This document shows positions 1 through 5,918 of a stretch of 11,339 nucleotides of DNA, in pieces (positions within the stretch are counted from its first letter, which is position 1; each line of letters begins with the position of its first letter). A model generated the notes under the pieces. The model ran no database searches. It saw only the letters and a list, made by a program, of their open reading frames with translations, and had not been told where the DNA came from. The stretch comes from JBBDIM01 sp040880405. GTDB lineage: Bacteria; Planctomycetota; Planctomycetia; Pirellulales; Pirellulaceae. The stretch is taken from positions 1-11,339 of the forward strand of contig JBBDIM010000192.1 in assembly GCA_040880405.1 (NCBI GenBank), read 5' to 3'. A program made the position numbers and the translations under genes.

Positions 1-143
1 GAAGGCCAACGCCGTCCATCGGAAGCACTTACGGCCTCGCAGCAGATTGGCCGTGAATAATTCGGGCGAGGCGTCTGACAGGAAAAAAGCTGGTTGGATT
101 CCACCCAGAGGCGGTAGGTGGTTGCCTTTCCGGCAGCCCGCAC

Positions 144-166
144 TTCCGCTATGTTCCAAAGCGGAA
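144..166 (+). other. Small inverted repeat in the leader of the FHA activator gene
   Basis: TTCCGCT at 144-150 and its exact complement AGCGGAA at 160-166 enclose 9 nt. This 7-bp stem lies about 90 nt before the ATG at 253, so it could be an operator half-site pair or an mRNA hairpin. It is short enough to arise by chance. Nothing else in 1-252 could be assigned: no convincing -35/-10 or -24/-12 promoter and no RNA gene were seen. Confidence 0.25.
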
Positions 167-252
167 ACCAAGAGTCGCGGCCGATTGGACCGATAATACC
201 CCTACCCCGGTCGAGACTCGACCTCAACGTATCGAGAGACAACAAAGCATCC

Positions 253-2283
253 ATGGTCGCTTATTTGATCATCCGCGAAGGTTCGAAGTGGACCGATGTG
301 TTTCGGCTTGTTGAAGGACAGACCGTCACCATCGGCCGCGCGCCGACCAACCAGATCGTGGTCAAGGATGATCGCTGCAGCCGCTACCATGCGGAGATCT
401 TCATTTCTCAAGGTGTCTGGATTTTGCGGGACCTCGATTCCCGCAATGGAACCGTCGTGGGAGATTCGCCGATTCGCGGGGACGTCAACCTTTCGCCCGG
501 CGATTTGATCCGAGTCGCGAACACCCAAATGGCCTTCGTCAACGACTTGGCGGCGGCGTTCCCCGATGGTACCTCCGGCAATGGCCACCTGTTCGACGAG
601 CACGATCTCGATTTGGAGGCAATGGACCAATCCGATAGCGAGCATGTGCTGGATGTTGCCGAACCGACGATGATCACCCATCGCCGCGTCCAGACGCGGT
701 TTCTGAAACCAGATGCCGAAGGGAGCGCCTCGGCCGATGCTACCTTCGTACCCAAGGTCGGCAAGGCGGCGACGCGGCTTTGCCAATTGGCGTTTGAACT
801 GGCCAACCAGACCGATCTGATTGCGGTTGCCAATTTGGCCTTGGAAGGATTGTTCGAGAGCACCCAGGTCGATGCCGGCGCGGTGCTGCTGTTGCCCCGT
901 GGCTTCAAGGGTGTCCCGACCGAAAGTGATCTGGAACTGATTGCCTCGCGAACCGATACCTTGCCGGTCTACCATCGCGTCTCTCGGTTTCTGGCCAACA
1001 CGGTGCTCCGCGAAGGGGAAGCGGTTTTGGCCCGCAACGTCATGGATGACAGCCGCTTCGGCAGTCGCGATAGTAAGGGTGATATCCACGCCACCAACGT
1101 GTTGTGCGCCCCGATCCGGCAATCGGGCAAGACGGTCGGGATGATTCATCTCTACTCGACCGATTCCGACACGATCCCCGACCCGGAGGATTTGGAGTTC
1201 AGCCTGGCCGTGGCGGAAAACGTCGCCTTGGCGCTGAAGAACCTGGAGCGGCAACGGGAACTGACCGAGACGATCTCGCAGTCTCAGGTGGAAATCGACG
1301 AACTGCGGCAACGTCTCGGCGCGGAAAGCAATATTGTCGGCCGCAGCCCCTTGATTCACGACGTGCAACAGCAAATTACGCGGGTCGCCCCCAGCCGAGC
1401 CACGATTTTGGTGACCGGCGAAAGTGGTGTCGGCAAGGAACTGGTTGCCAGGGCAATTCATTTTGCCAGTCCCCGCAAGAAAGGGGCCTTCGTCTGTTTG
1501 AACTGTGCGGCGCTGAGCGAATCGCTGCTGGAGAGCGAACTGTTCGGGCATGAACGGGGCGCGTTTACCGGGGCGACCGACCGCAAAATCGGCAAGTTCG
1601 AATCGGCCCACCGCGGCACGTTGATGTTGGACGAAATCGGCGAGATGAGCGAGGCGATCCAAGCCAAGTTCCTTCGGGTTTTAGAGGGGCATCCGTTTGA
1701 ACGCGTCGGCGGGAACGAAGCGGTCCAGGTCGATGCGCGGGTGATCGCGGCGACCAACCGCGACTTGGAAAAAGAGGTAGAGCGGGGCCGATTTCGCCGC
1801 GACCTGTTCTTCCGATTGCGGGTCGTGGAAATCAACGTCCCCCCACTCCGCCGTCGGCCGGAAGACATCCTCGAACTGGCCAGCTACTTCGTCCGCAAGT
1901 TCAACGCCGAGACAGGCCGGAAGATCCTTGGTTTCACGCAAAGCGCAATGGAGGATATCAAAAAATATCGCTGGCCAGGCAACGTGCGAGAACTGAAAAA
2001 CGTCATTGAGAGGGCGGTCGTCCTCTCGCAGGCCGAGCGGATCGGTTCGGAGGATCTGGCTCTTTCGAATCTCTCCGCGACTGGCGACACGGCGGAATTC
2101 AACGCCGCCAAATCCGGCTACGAACCCCTCTCCTTGGCCGATCTCGAAAAGCGGCACATCAGCGCCACTTTGCTGGCAACCGGCTGGAACAAAAGCCGCA
2201 CGGCCGGCATCCTGGGGATCGAGCGTTCCACCTTGGACCGCAAGATCCGCCGCTACCACATCGCTCCGCAAGCGGACGCGTAG
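253..2283 (+). CDS. FHA-GAF-AAA+-Fis sigma-54-dependent transcriptional activator
   Basis: This 676-residue protein is a bacterial enhancer-binding protein that would remodel RNA polymerase-sigma-54 holoenzyme by ATP hydrolysis. In order it shows an FHA domain (about 23-97; GRAP at 28, SRYHAE at 43-48, DSRNGT at 62-67), a GAF-like domain (about 173-332), a short helical linker, the AAA+ domain (about 358-590) and a Fis-type helix-turn-helix (about 631-672). The AAA+ part is intact: Walker A GESGVGKE at 389-396, the sigma-54 contact loop GAFTGA at 436-441, Walker B LMLDEIGEM at 457-465, and WPGNVREL near 574-581. There is no response-regulator receiver. The FHA domain suggests control by phosphothreonine, hence by Ser/Thr kinases, with a small-molecule input through GAF; both are inferences from the families. 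The ATG at 253 is preferred over a GTG at 118 because the FHA fold begins directly after it and the 45 extra residues look non-coding. The target genes are unknown. Confidence 0.95.
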   Translation: MVAYLIIREGSKWTDVFRLVEGQTVTIGRAPTNQIVVKDDRCSRYHAEIFISQGVWILRDLDSRNGTVVGDSPIRGDVNLSPGDLIRVANTQMAFVNDLAAAFPDGTSGNGHLFDEHDLDLEAMDQSDSEHVLDVAEPTMITHRRVQTRFLKPDAEGSASADATFVPKVGKAATRLCQLAFELANQTDLIAVANLALEGLFESTQVDAGAVLLLPRGFKGVPTESDLELIASRTDTLPVYHRVSRFLANTVLREGEAVLARNVMDDSRFGSRDSKGDIHATNVLCAPIRQSGKTVGMIHLYSTDSDTIPDPEDLEFSLAVAENVALALKNLERQRELTETISQSQVEIDELRQRLGAESNIVGRSPLIHDVQQQITRVAPSRATILVTGESGVGKELVARAIHFASPRKKGAFVCLNCAALSESLLESELFGHERGAFTGATDRKIGKFESAHRGTLMLDEIGEMSEAIQAKFLRVLEGHPFERVGGNEAVQVDARVIAATNRDLEKEVERGRFRRDLFFRLRVVEINVPPLRRRPEDILELASYFVRKFNAETGRKILGFTQSAMEDIKKYRWPGNVRELKNVIERAVVLSQAERIGSEDLALSNLSATGDTAEFNAAKSGYEPLSLADLEKRHISATLLATGWNKSRTAGILGIERSTLDRKIRRYHIAPQADA

Positions 2284-2338
2284 CACACCGTCGCGCCTTG
2301 GTTTTCGGGTGGCACTCACCGGCGAGACCATCGGGTGC

Positions 2339-2366
2339 CATGCCCACGCCCTCCAATGTGGGCATG
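2339..2366. repeat. Hairpin-forming 'catgcccac' palindrome
   Basis: CATGCCCAC (2339-2347) and its perfect complement GTGGGCATG (2358-2366) form a 9-bp stem around a 10-nt loop, 55 nt after the activator's stop codon. A second 6-bp inverted pair, TGGCAC at 2310-2315 and GTGCCA at 2335-2340, overlaps its left arm. No T-tract follows directly, so it is not a classical intrinsic terminator. From memory, such palindromes recur between genes in planctomycete genomes. It may be a dispersed repeat, a transcript-end stabiliser, or both. Confidence 0.5.
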
Positions 2367-2413
2367 CTTTGGCGGACAAGTCTTCCAATGGCAACGCCGT
2401 CTCTCCCATCCAA

Positions 2414-2447
2414 TTCGCCCCTTTGCGGCTTGGCGAGAGTTTTTTTT
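2414..2447 (+). terminator. Possible weak intrinsic terminator after the FHA activator
   Basis: TTCGCC at 2414-2419 can pair with GGCGAG at 2432-2437 (five Watson-Crick pairs plus one G-U) around a 12-nt loop. After two more bases comes a run of eight T (2440-2447). This layout fits a rho-independent terminator for the activator transcript, although the stem is short and the loop large. A 10-bp palindrome AGCCGCGGCT (2448-2457) and a second T8 run (2460-2467) follow immediately. Confidence 0.35.
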
Positions 2448-2494
2448 AGCCGCGGCTCCTTTTTTTTAACTTCCGAGGTCATGGAGAAGCGACA

Positions 2495-2732
2495 GGGGAT
2501 GAGTTCAATTACAAGGAGTCGGCGGATGAGAACCCTAATCCGCGGCACCCGTAATTGACCTTATCCCCTTCCAAACGCTCCATCTTGAATTCCGGAATTT
2601 CTCTCCAATGGAACGGACAGCCCAGGGGCGGCGATTGGTACACACGCCAAATTCGTACGGGGATAAGGTCAATTACGGGGACCACGCCCGAAACTTCTGA
2701 ACCTCCGACTCTTTGTAATTGAACTCATCCCC
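2495..2732. mobile_element. Nested inverted-repeat element, REPIN/MITE-like, non-autonomous
   Basis: Two 74-bp units lie in inverted orientation, at 2495-2568 and 2659-2732, separated by 90 bp. Each unit starts with GGGGATGAGTTCAATTAC and ends with GTAATTGACCTTATCCCC in its own reading direction. Those two ends are complementary at 16 of 18 positions, so every unit is itself a hairpin. Between units, the outer 31 bp match at 29 positions and the inner 21 bp are identical, while the 22 bp between them have diverged. The element contains no coding sequence. The paired-palindrome design resembles REPINs and other non-autonomous elements moved by Y1 (IS200/IS605 or RAYT) transposases. That assignment is inferred from structure; no transposase gene lies in the window. 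Confidence 0.7.
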
Positions 2733-2931
2733 TCTCATCCGTGGGGAATGGTTGTCGGTCGCGGGTCGGTTGTGTCGGTAAACGCGATTTTGGCTATCCG
2801 CCGCTTCGTACGGGCCGCCGCTTTTCGGCATTTCTTTGCCTAGTAAAGGAAAATCTCGACCCATACTTCCCGTAACTGACGCACCGCGACCCCCTTCATT
2901 CCGCGATTTCCCGTATGCAATAGGTATCCCG

Positions 2932-3459
2932 ATGGCGACCGTCGTTGACTCTTCCGATCAGGCTCTGGCTGGGACCAATCCTGTGTTGACCCAGGCGATT
3001 GTCTCCGCCGTGGACCGGGCCCTAACCATGTGCGGTACGACGGCTCGCTGCGTCGGAGTCGCCTCGGTCCCGATGCGCGAACGGGGATTGGTGACCGGGC
3101 TAATCGGCGTGCATGGCAAGGTCTCCGGGTTCATCACGGTGAACATGTCCGAGCCCATGGCGATTAGCGTTGTGGAAGGGCTGCTGGGCGATCAGTTCGG
3201 CAAATTGACGTCGCAGGTGGTGGATGGTGCCGGCGAAGTGACCAACATGATCTGCGGCGGCATCAAATCGCAGTTGGCCAAAACCACGTGGTCGTTCCAG
3301 GGAATCACCGTCCCGTCGATCATTGTGGGCGAAGGATACCAGATGGCCTTTGCCCAGGGGCTGGAGTTCGTCAGCGCGACGTTCGAGCACCTCGATTCCG
3401 ACAGCGTGATGCTGGAAGACCGCCTGTTGTCGGTCAGCATGTGCTTTTTGCGGGTATAG
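2932..3459 (+). CDS. CheX/CheC-type chemotaxis phosphatase-like protein
   Basis: The 175-residue product fits the single-domain CheX class. That class dephosphorylates phospho-receiver domains such as CheY-P, and small stand-alone versions are common outside chemotaxis operons. The family signature [D/S]-x3-E-x2-N-x22-P is met exactly by D98, E102, N105 and P128. E102 and N105 are the expected catalytic pair that positions water for attack on the phospho-aspartate. The N-terminal part (about 20-95) and C-terminal part supply the mixed alpha/beta scaffold, and there is no signal peptide or membrane segment. An upstream in-frame start at 2836 would add 32 residues, but the domain begins after the ATG at 2932, so that start is used; its ribosome binding site is weak. 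No cheY, cheA or flagellar gene is nearby, so the phosphorylated partner is unknown. Regulation by the sigma-54 activator upstream is possible but unsupported. Confidence 0.85.
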   Translation: MATVVDSSDQALAGTNPVLTQAIVSAVDRALTMCGTTARCVGVASVPMRERGLVTGLIGVHGKVSGFITVNMSEPMAISVVEGLLGDQFGKLTSQVVDGAGEVTNMICGGIKSQLAKTTWSFQGITVPSIIVGEGYQMAFAQGLEFVSATFEHLDSDSVMLEDRLLSVSMCFLRV

Positions 3460-3617
3460 TTAGCCCAACTATTCGCCGACAATCCGCAGCGTCAGGTGGC
3501 ACTGGCGACTTGTCCGGTGAGTTTGAAACGCGAACATTTCTCCCACCTGTAACCTCGAACTGAACGGGCCATTAGCTAAGCATCGTCCGAGAAATGCCGG
3601 TCGGATTTTAAGAAGTG

Positions 3618-3688
3618 GAAACGCAGAGACGCGGAGAGCGCGGAGGACTATCTCTGCGACCTCCGCGCCTCTGCGTTTAAATCCCGTT
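3618..3688. repeat. Left palindromic repeat of the GxxExxY cassette
   Basis: The left arm (3619-3646) reads AAACGCAGAG, then nine extra bases ACGCGGAGA, then GCGCGGAGG. The right arm CCTCCGCGCCTCTGCGTTT (3660-3678) is exactly complementary to the left arm without those nine bases. The unit ends with AATCCCGTT (3680-3688), which is also found at the end of the right-hand copy. It lies 17 nt before the GxxExxY start codon, so it could form a hairpin in the leader transcript. Confidence 0.85.
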
Positions 3689-3705
3689 AAACTTTAAATT
3701 TCTTT

Positions 3706-4095
3706 ATGAGTATCAACGAAATCACGCAATCGGTCATCGGCGCGGCGATCGAGGTCCATCGGCATTTAGGGCCAGGGCTACTAGAATCGGCGTATCGAGT
3801 TTGCTTGGCTTACGAGCTTCGAAAACGCGAATTCGAAGTTCAAGAAGAGCTGCCGATCACCGTGGTTTATGACGATATTAAATTGGATTGCGGCTTTCGC
3901 GCCGACTTGCTTGTGAATCGCCTCGTCGTCGTCGAATTGAAGGCGAAAACCACGATTCATCCGGTGGATAAGGCCCAGACGTTGTCCCACCTCAGATTAA
4001 TGAATCTCAGCGTTGGATTGTTAATTAACTTCCACGAGGTCCGCCTGACGGATGGCGTTCATCGAATCGTCAACAACTATCAGGATGGAACGTGA
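3706..4095 (+). CDS. GxxExxY family protein (PD-(D/E)XK nuclease-like, PF13366/TIGR04256)
   Basis: The 129-residue product carries the naming motif GLLESAY (G24, E27, Y30). It then shows a PD-(D/E)XK-like core: D67 in FRADLLV, then E77-L-K79 on the next strand, followed by a helix with Q91. Those residues would bind the metal and cleave DNA if the fold is active. The family is annotated as nuclease-like from sequence, and its biological role is not established to my knowledge. Length is normal for the family (about 120-130) and both ends look complete. No Shine-Dalgarno sequence precedes the ATG. The gene appears less GC-rich than its neighbours and sits alone between two related hairpin repeats (3618-3688 and 4114-4175), on the opposite strand to the next gene. 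This suggests a compact mobile or selfish unit, which is an inference. Confidence 0.9.
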   Translation: MSINEITQSVIGAAIEVHRHLGPGLLESAYRVCLAYELRKREFEVQEELPITVVYDDIKLDCGFRADLLVNRLVVVELKAKTTIHPVDKAQTLSHLRLMNLSVGLLINFHEVRLTDGVHRIVNNYQDGT

Positions 4096-4113
4096 TGCCC
4101 GGTGTAGAAATTT

Positions 4114-4175
4114 GAAACGCAGAGGCGCGGAGGACTCTCTCCGCGACCTCCGCGCCTCTGCGTTTCAATCCCGTT
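4114..4175. repeat. Right palindromic repeat of the GxxExxY cassette
   Basis: GAAACGCAGAGGCGCGGAGG (4114-4133) and its perfect 20-bp complement (4147-4166) enclose a 13-nt loop. The unit is followed by AATCCCGTT (4167-4175), as in the left copy at 3680-3688, so the two repeats are direct copies of one palindromic unit. It starts 18 nt after the GxxExxY stop codon. The stem is strong enough to end or stabilise a transcript, but no T-tract follows. Confidence 0.85.
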
Positions 4176-4255
4176 TGGCATCGCTGGATCAATAGATGTC
4201 GGATTTGGAACGACAAGACTAAATCTCAAATCGGACTCGAAATCAACGAGCGAGC

Positions 4256-4936
4256 CTAAACCTGATCGTGGCGGCGATAGCTTTTTGCCAACCTCTCCGG
4301 CGAAACCCCTAAGTGGAATCGGAGAATGATCCACCAGTTCCGCCAAGTTTGGCGCAGAATGCCGAACCGCAACCAGCGTCTGGGGCTGGTTGTTACCGGG
4401 CCAGGCAGCATCCGCGGCCAGGCCTCACGGCGGAGGGTTTGCGAGAGGACATAGTCTTCCATTAGCGGCAGTTCTGGAAATCCGCCGACCCGCTCAAACG
4501 TCTCGCGGGCGACGAAGATCGCCTGATCGCCATACACCAGCCCCAGCCACTTGGCACGCTGGTAGTTGCCCCACTCAAGTAGGCGAAAGCCCACACCGGG
4601 GGCGCTGATCCGCTGGCGAAAGCCGCCGAACACAGCATCGGGGTGATCGGTGATCGACCGCAAGCCGTCCGCTGGAAGTCGCGCGTCGGCGTGCAGAAAC
4701 AGCAGCACATCCCCATGGGCGGATCGCGCGGCAAGGTTTTGTTGGTGGGCCCGACCCGGTGGGCAGGCAATCACCACGGCTCCTGCCTGAGCGGCCAGCG
4801 ACGCGGTTGGGTCGGTACTGCCACCATCGGCGACCAACACTTCCGCCGCACCCGCATCCCACGCGGACCGGATCGCCCCGGCGATCATTTCGCGCTCGTT
4901 CAGCGCCGCAATGATGACCGAGATCCGCGTTCGCAC
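4256..4936 (-). CDS. TIGR04283-type family 2 glycosyltransferase
   Basis: The 226-residue product is a cytosolic GT-A fold glycosyltransferase with no membrane segment. It opens with ISVIIAALNE (5-14), has the nucleotide-binding DGGSTD (37-42), and has LHAD at 81-84 in place of the DxD metal site. It then carries YGDQAIF (135-141), PLMEDYVLS (157-165), TSPRRW (183-188) and LGVSPERLA (209-217). That set matches the TIGR04283 family, named 'transferase 2, rSAM/selenodomain-associated' and linked in some organisms to arsenosugar synthesis. Neither the radical-SAM partner nor the TIGR04282 partner is in this window, so the acceptor is unknown. The start is GTG at 4936, with GAGGAG at 4947-4952 ten bases upstream. 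The gene begins 21 bp after the thioredoxin-like gene on the same strand, so the two are probably co-transcribed. Confidence 0.9.
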   Translation of the reverse strand: MRTRISVIIAALNEREMIAGAIRSAWDAGAAEVLVADGGSTDPTASLAAQAGAVVIACPPGRAHQQNLAARSAHGDVLLFLHADARLPADGLRSITDHPDAVFGGFRQRISAPGVGFRLLEWGNYQRAKWLGLVYGDQAIFVARETFERVGGFPELPLMEDYVLSQTLRREAWPRMLPGPVTTSPRRWLRFGILRQTWRNWWIILRFHLGVSPERLAKSYRRHDQV

Positions 4937-4946
4937 TGTCGGGGGG

Positions 4947-4952
4947 CTCCTC
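4947..4952 (-). promoter_or_regulatory. Ribosome binding site supporting the GTG start at 4936
   Basis: Read on the minus strand, GAGGAG lies in the 21-bp gap after the thioredoxin-like stop codon and ten bases before the GTG. It supports a non-ATG start and translation of the glycosyltransferase from a shared transcript. Confidence 0.6.
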
Positions 4953-4957
4953 AGCGG

Positions 4958-5368
4958 CTAGTTCGCCGCCAAGCCTTCCTGCTCTTTTTGGGAGGCGACC
5001 GCCTTGTCGACCATCGACTGGATCGTCGATTCCGACTGCACGCCCACCAGCGAACTCCGTTTCCAGCCATCTCGTGTCTTGCGATACATGATCAACTGAG
5101 GAATCGATCCCCCTCGCATCATCCGACCGCCGATCGAAGTGTCTGCGTCGATTTCAATGTACGAAACGTCGCGGAGCTTGCCGGAGCGAACCAGTCGCGG
5201 CATGACGGACGACTTCATCGTCACGCAGCCAGGGCACCAATTCGCGCCGACCAGCACCAGCATCGGCTTGCCGGTCTCTTCGGCTTGTTGAAAGGCTTGG
5301 TTGTATTGAGCTTTGGTTTCGCCGACAGCGCTCACCTGTAGCAGGAGAGCCAGAGTCATTCCGAGCAT
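4958..5368 (-). CDS. Exported thioredoxin-like protein (WCPGC)
   Basis: The 136-residue product has a thioredoxin fold with the redox motif W44-C45-P46-G47-C48 and the cis-proline I89-P90. The first 16 or so residues (MLGMTLALLLQVSAVG) form a short hydrophobic stretch that fits a weak signal peptide or membrane anchor, so an extracytoplasmic disulfide role is likely. The core from residue 36 (MLVLVGANW) is followed by IEIDADTS (71-78), typical of thioredoxin-domain proteins that handle cysteines outside the cytosol. The reading frame stays open to 5563, but the ATG at 5368 is preferred: AAGGAA (5374-5379) lies five bases upstream and the extra 65 residues resemble translated spacer. It is the first gene of a probable two-gene operon with the glycosyltransferase. 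Its physiological substrate is unknown. Confidence 0.88.
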   Translation of the reverse strand: MLGMTLALLLQVSAVGETKAQYNQAFQQAEETGKPMLVLVGANWCPGCVTMKSSVMPRLVRSGKLRDVSYIEIDADTSIGGRMMRGGSIPQLIMYRKTRDGWKRSSLVGVQSESTIQSMVDKAVASQKEQEGLAAN

Positions 5369-5918
5369 GTACGTTCCTTTTCCATTCGTTCTGGTGAAAG
5401 GCGGGAGCTGGCTCTCAGTCGCGAACCGTATCCGTAGAGCGGTCACTTCATGTCGACTGAAAAACAGGCATATCCCTATAGAAGAAACAATCCGTTGGAT
5501 ACTAAGGTGGGAGGGAGTTTGCGAGCCGCCAGTGGAGAAAGCGAATACCGACTGCCGAAACAAAAATCATTCTGTTTCTAACAGCCGGCCCGATTTGCTT
5601 CTCGTCGCCAAGTCGGATTGACCTGCGCTCGAAAAACCCAGAGGTGGCAAACGCCGCGGGTAATTGGGCCTTTGCCGGTGTTAACGATCTCGCAGAGTTT
5701 AACGGTTGCGCCTGATCTCGCAAGCATGTCAGTTAAAAGTTACGGAAAACAATCGACCCTAATTCGCCTGGGCATCCTGCGGAAAACGTTTGAGAAAAGT
5801 GATTTAGGTGCCGTCTAAGGCTGGAATCTCCCCTCCAAAAATGTTTCAATAGCGGCAGGATTTCGGAAGTGGACGGCCCTAGGACGGGTGCCGACCAGCC
5901 GCCAAATTGGAACCATTC
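5369..5918. other. 550-bp divergent intergenic region
   Basis: This spacer separates the minus-strand thioredoxin-like operon from the plus-strand Gfo/Idh/MocA-like gene, so it should hold both promoters. Short open frames occur at 5502-5723 and 5618-5818, but they lack ribosome binding sites and recognisable domains and are not called. I found no convincing -35/-10 pair, riboswitch-like structure or long repeat. Its length is generous for two simple promoters. Confidence 0.5.

Larger units (their letters stand above)
2284..2931. other. 648-bp intergenic region between the FHA activator and the CheX-like gene
   Basis: No gene is supported here. The region holds the 'catgcccac' hairpin, a terminator-like hairpin with two T8 runs, and the 238-bp nested inverted repeat, each listed separately. 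From 2733 to 2931 I see no further structure. Presumably the promoter of the CheX-like gene lies there, but no clear promoter or strong ribosome binding site was recognised before the ATG at 2932. Confidence 0.6.

Noticed and set aside
1..60. Possible C-terminal end of an upstream gene, open frame ending in TAA at 58-60
   Set aside because: Only 19 codons are visible and they carry no recognisable motif. A frame that short is open by chance too often to call.
118..252. Extended N-terminus of the FHA activator from a GTG at 118
   Set aside because: The 45 extra residues show no domain and are low in hydrophobic order. The FHA fold begins exactly at the ATG at 253.
202..1662. 486-residue open frame antisense to the FHA activator
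   Set aside because: It lies wholly opposite a gene with intact, well-recognised domains. Its translation is Arg/Gln/Gly-rich with no domain, as expected from the complement of GC-rich coding sequence.
2836..2931. 32-residue N-terminal extension of the CheX-like protein
   Set aside because: It is proline- and arginine-rich and lies outside the family domain. The downstream ATG gives the usual family length.
3618..4175. CRISPR-like repeat arrangement
   Set aside because: There are only two repeat units, they lie about 430 bp apart around a gene, and they are strongly palindromic. There is no array of regular spacers and no cas gene.
5369..5563. 65-residue N-terminal extension of the thioredoxin-like protein
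   Set aside because: A good ribosome binding site and a hydrophobic export-like segment start at the ATG at 5368. The extension resembles translated spacer DNA.
5618..5818. 66-residue open frame in the divergent spacer
   Set aside because: It has no ribosome binding site, no domain and no coding-like codon pattern. It is probably non-coding.
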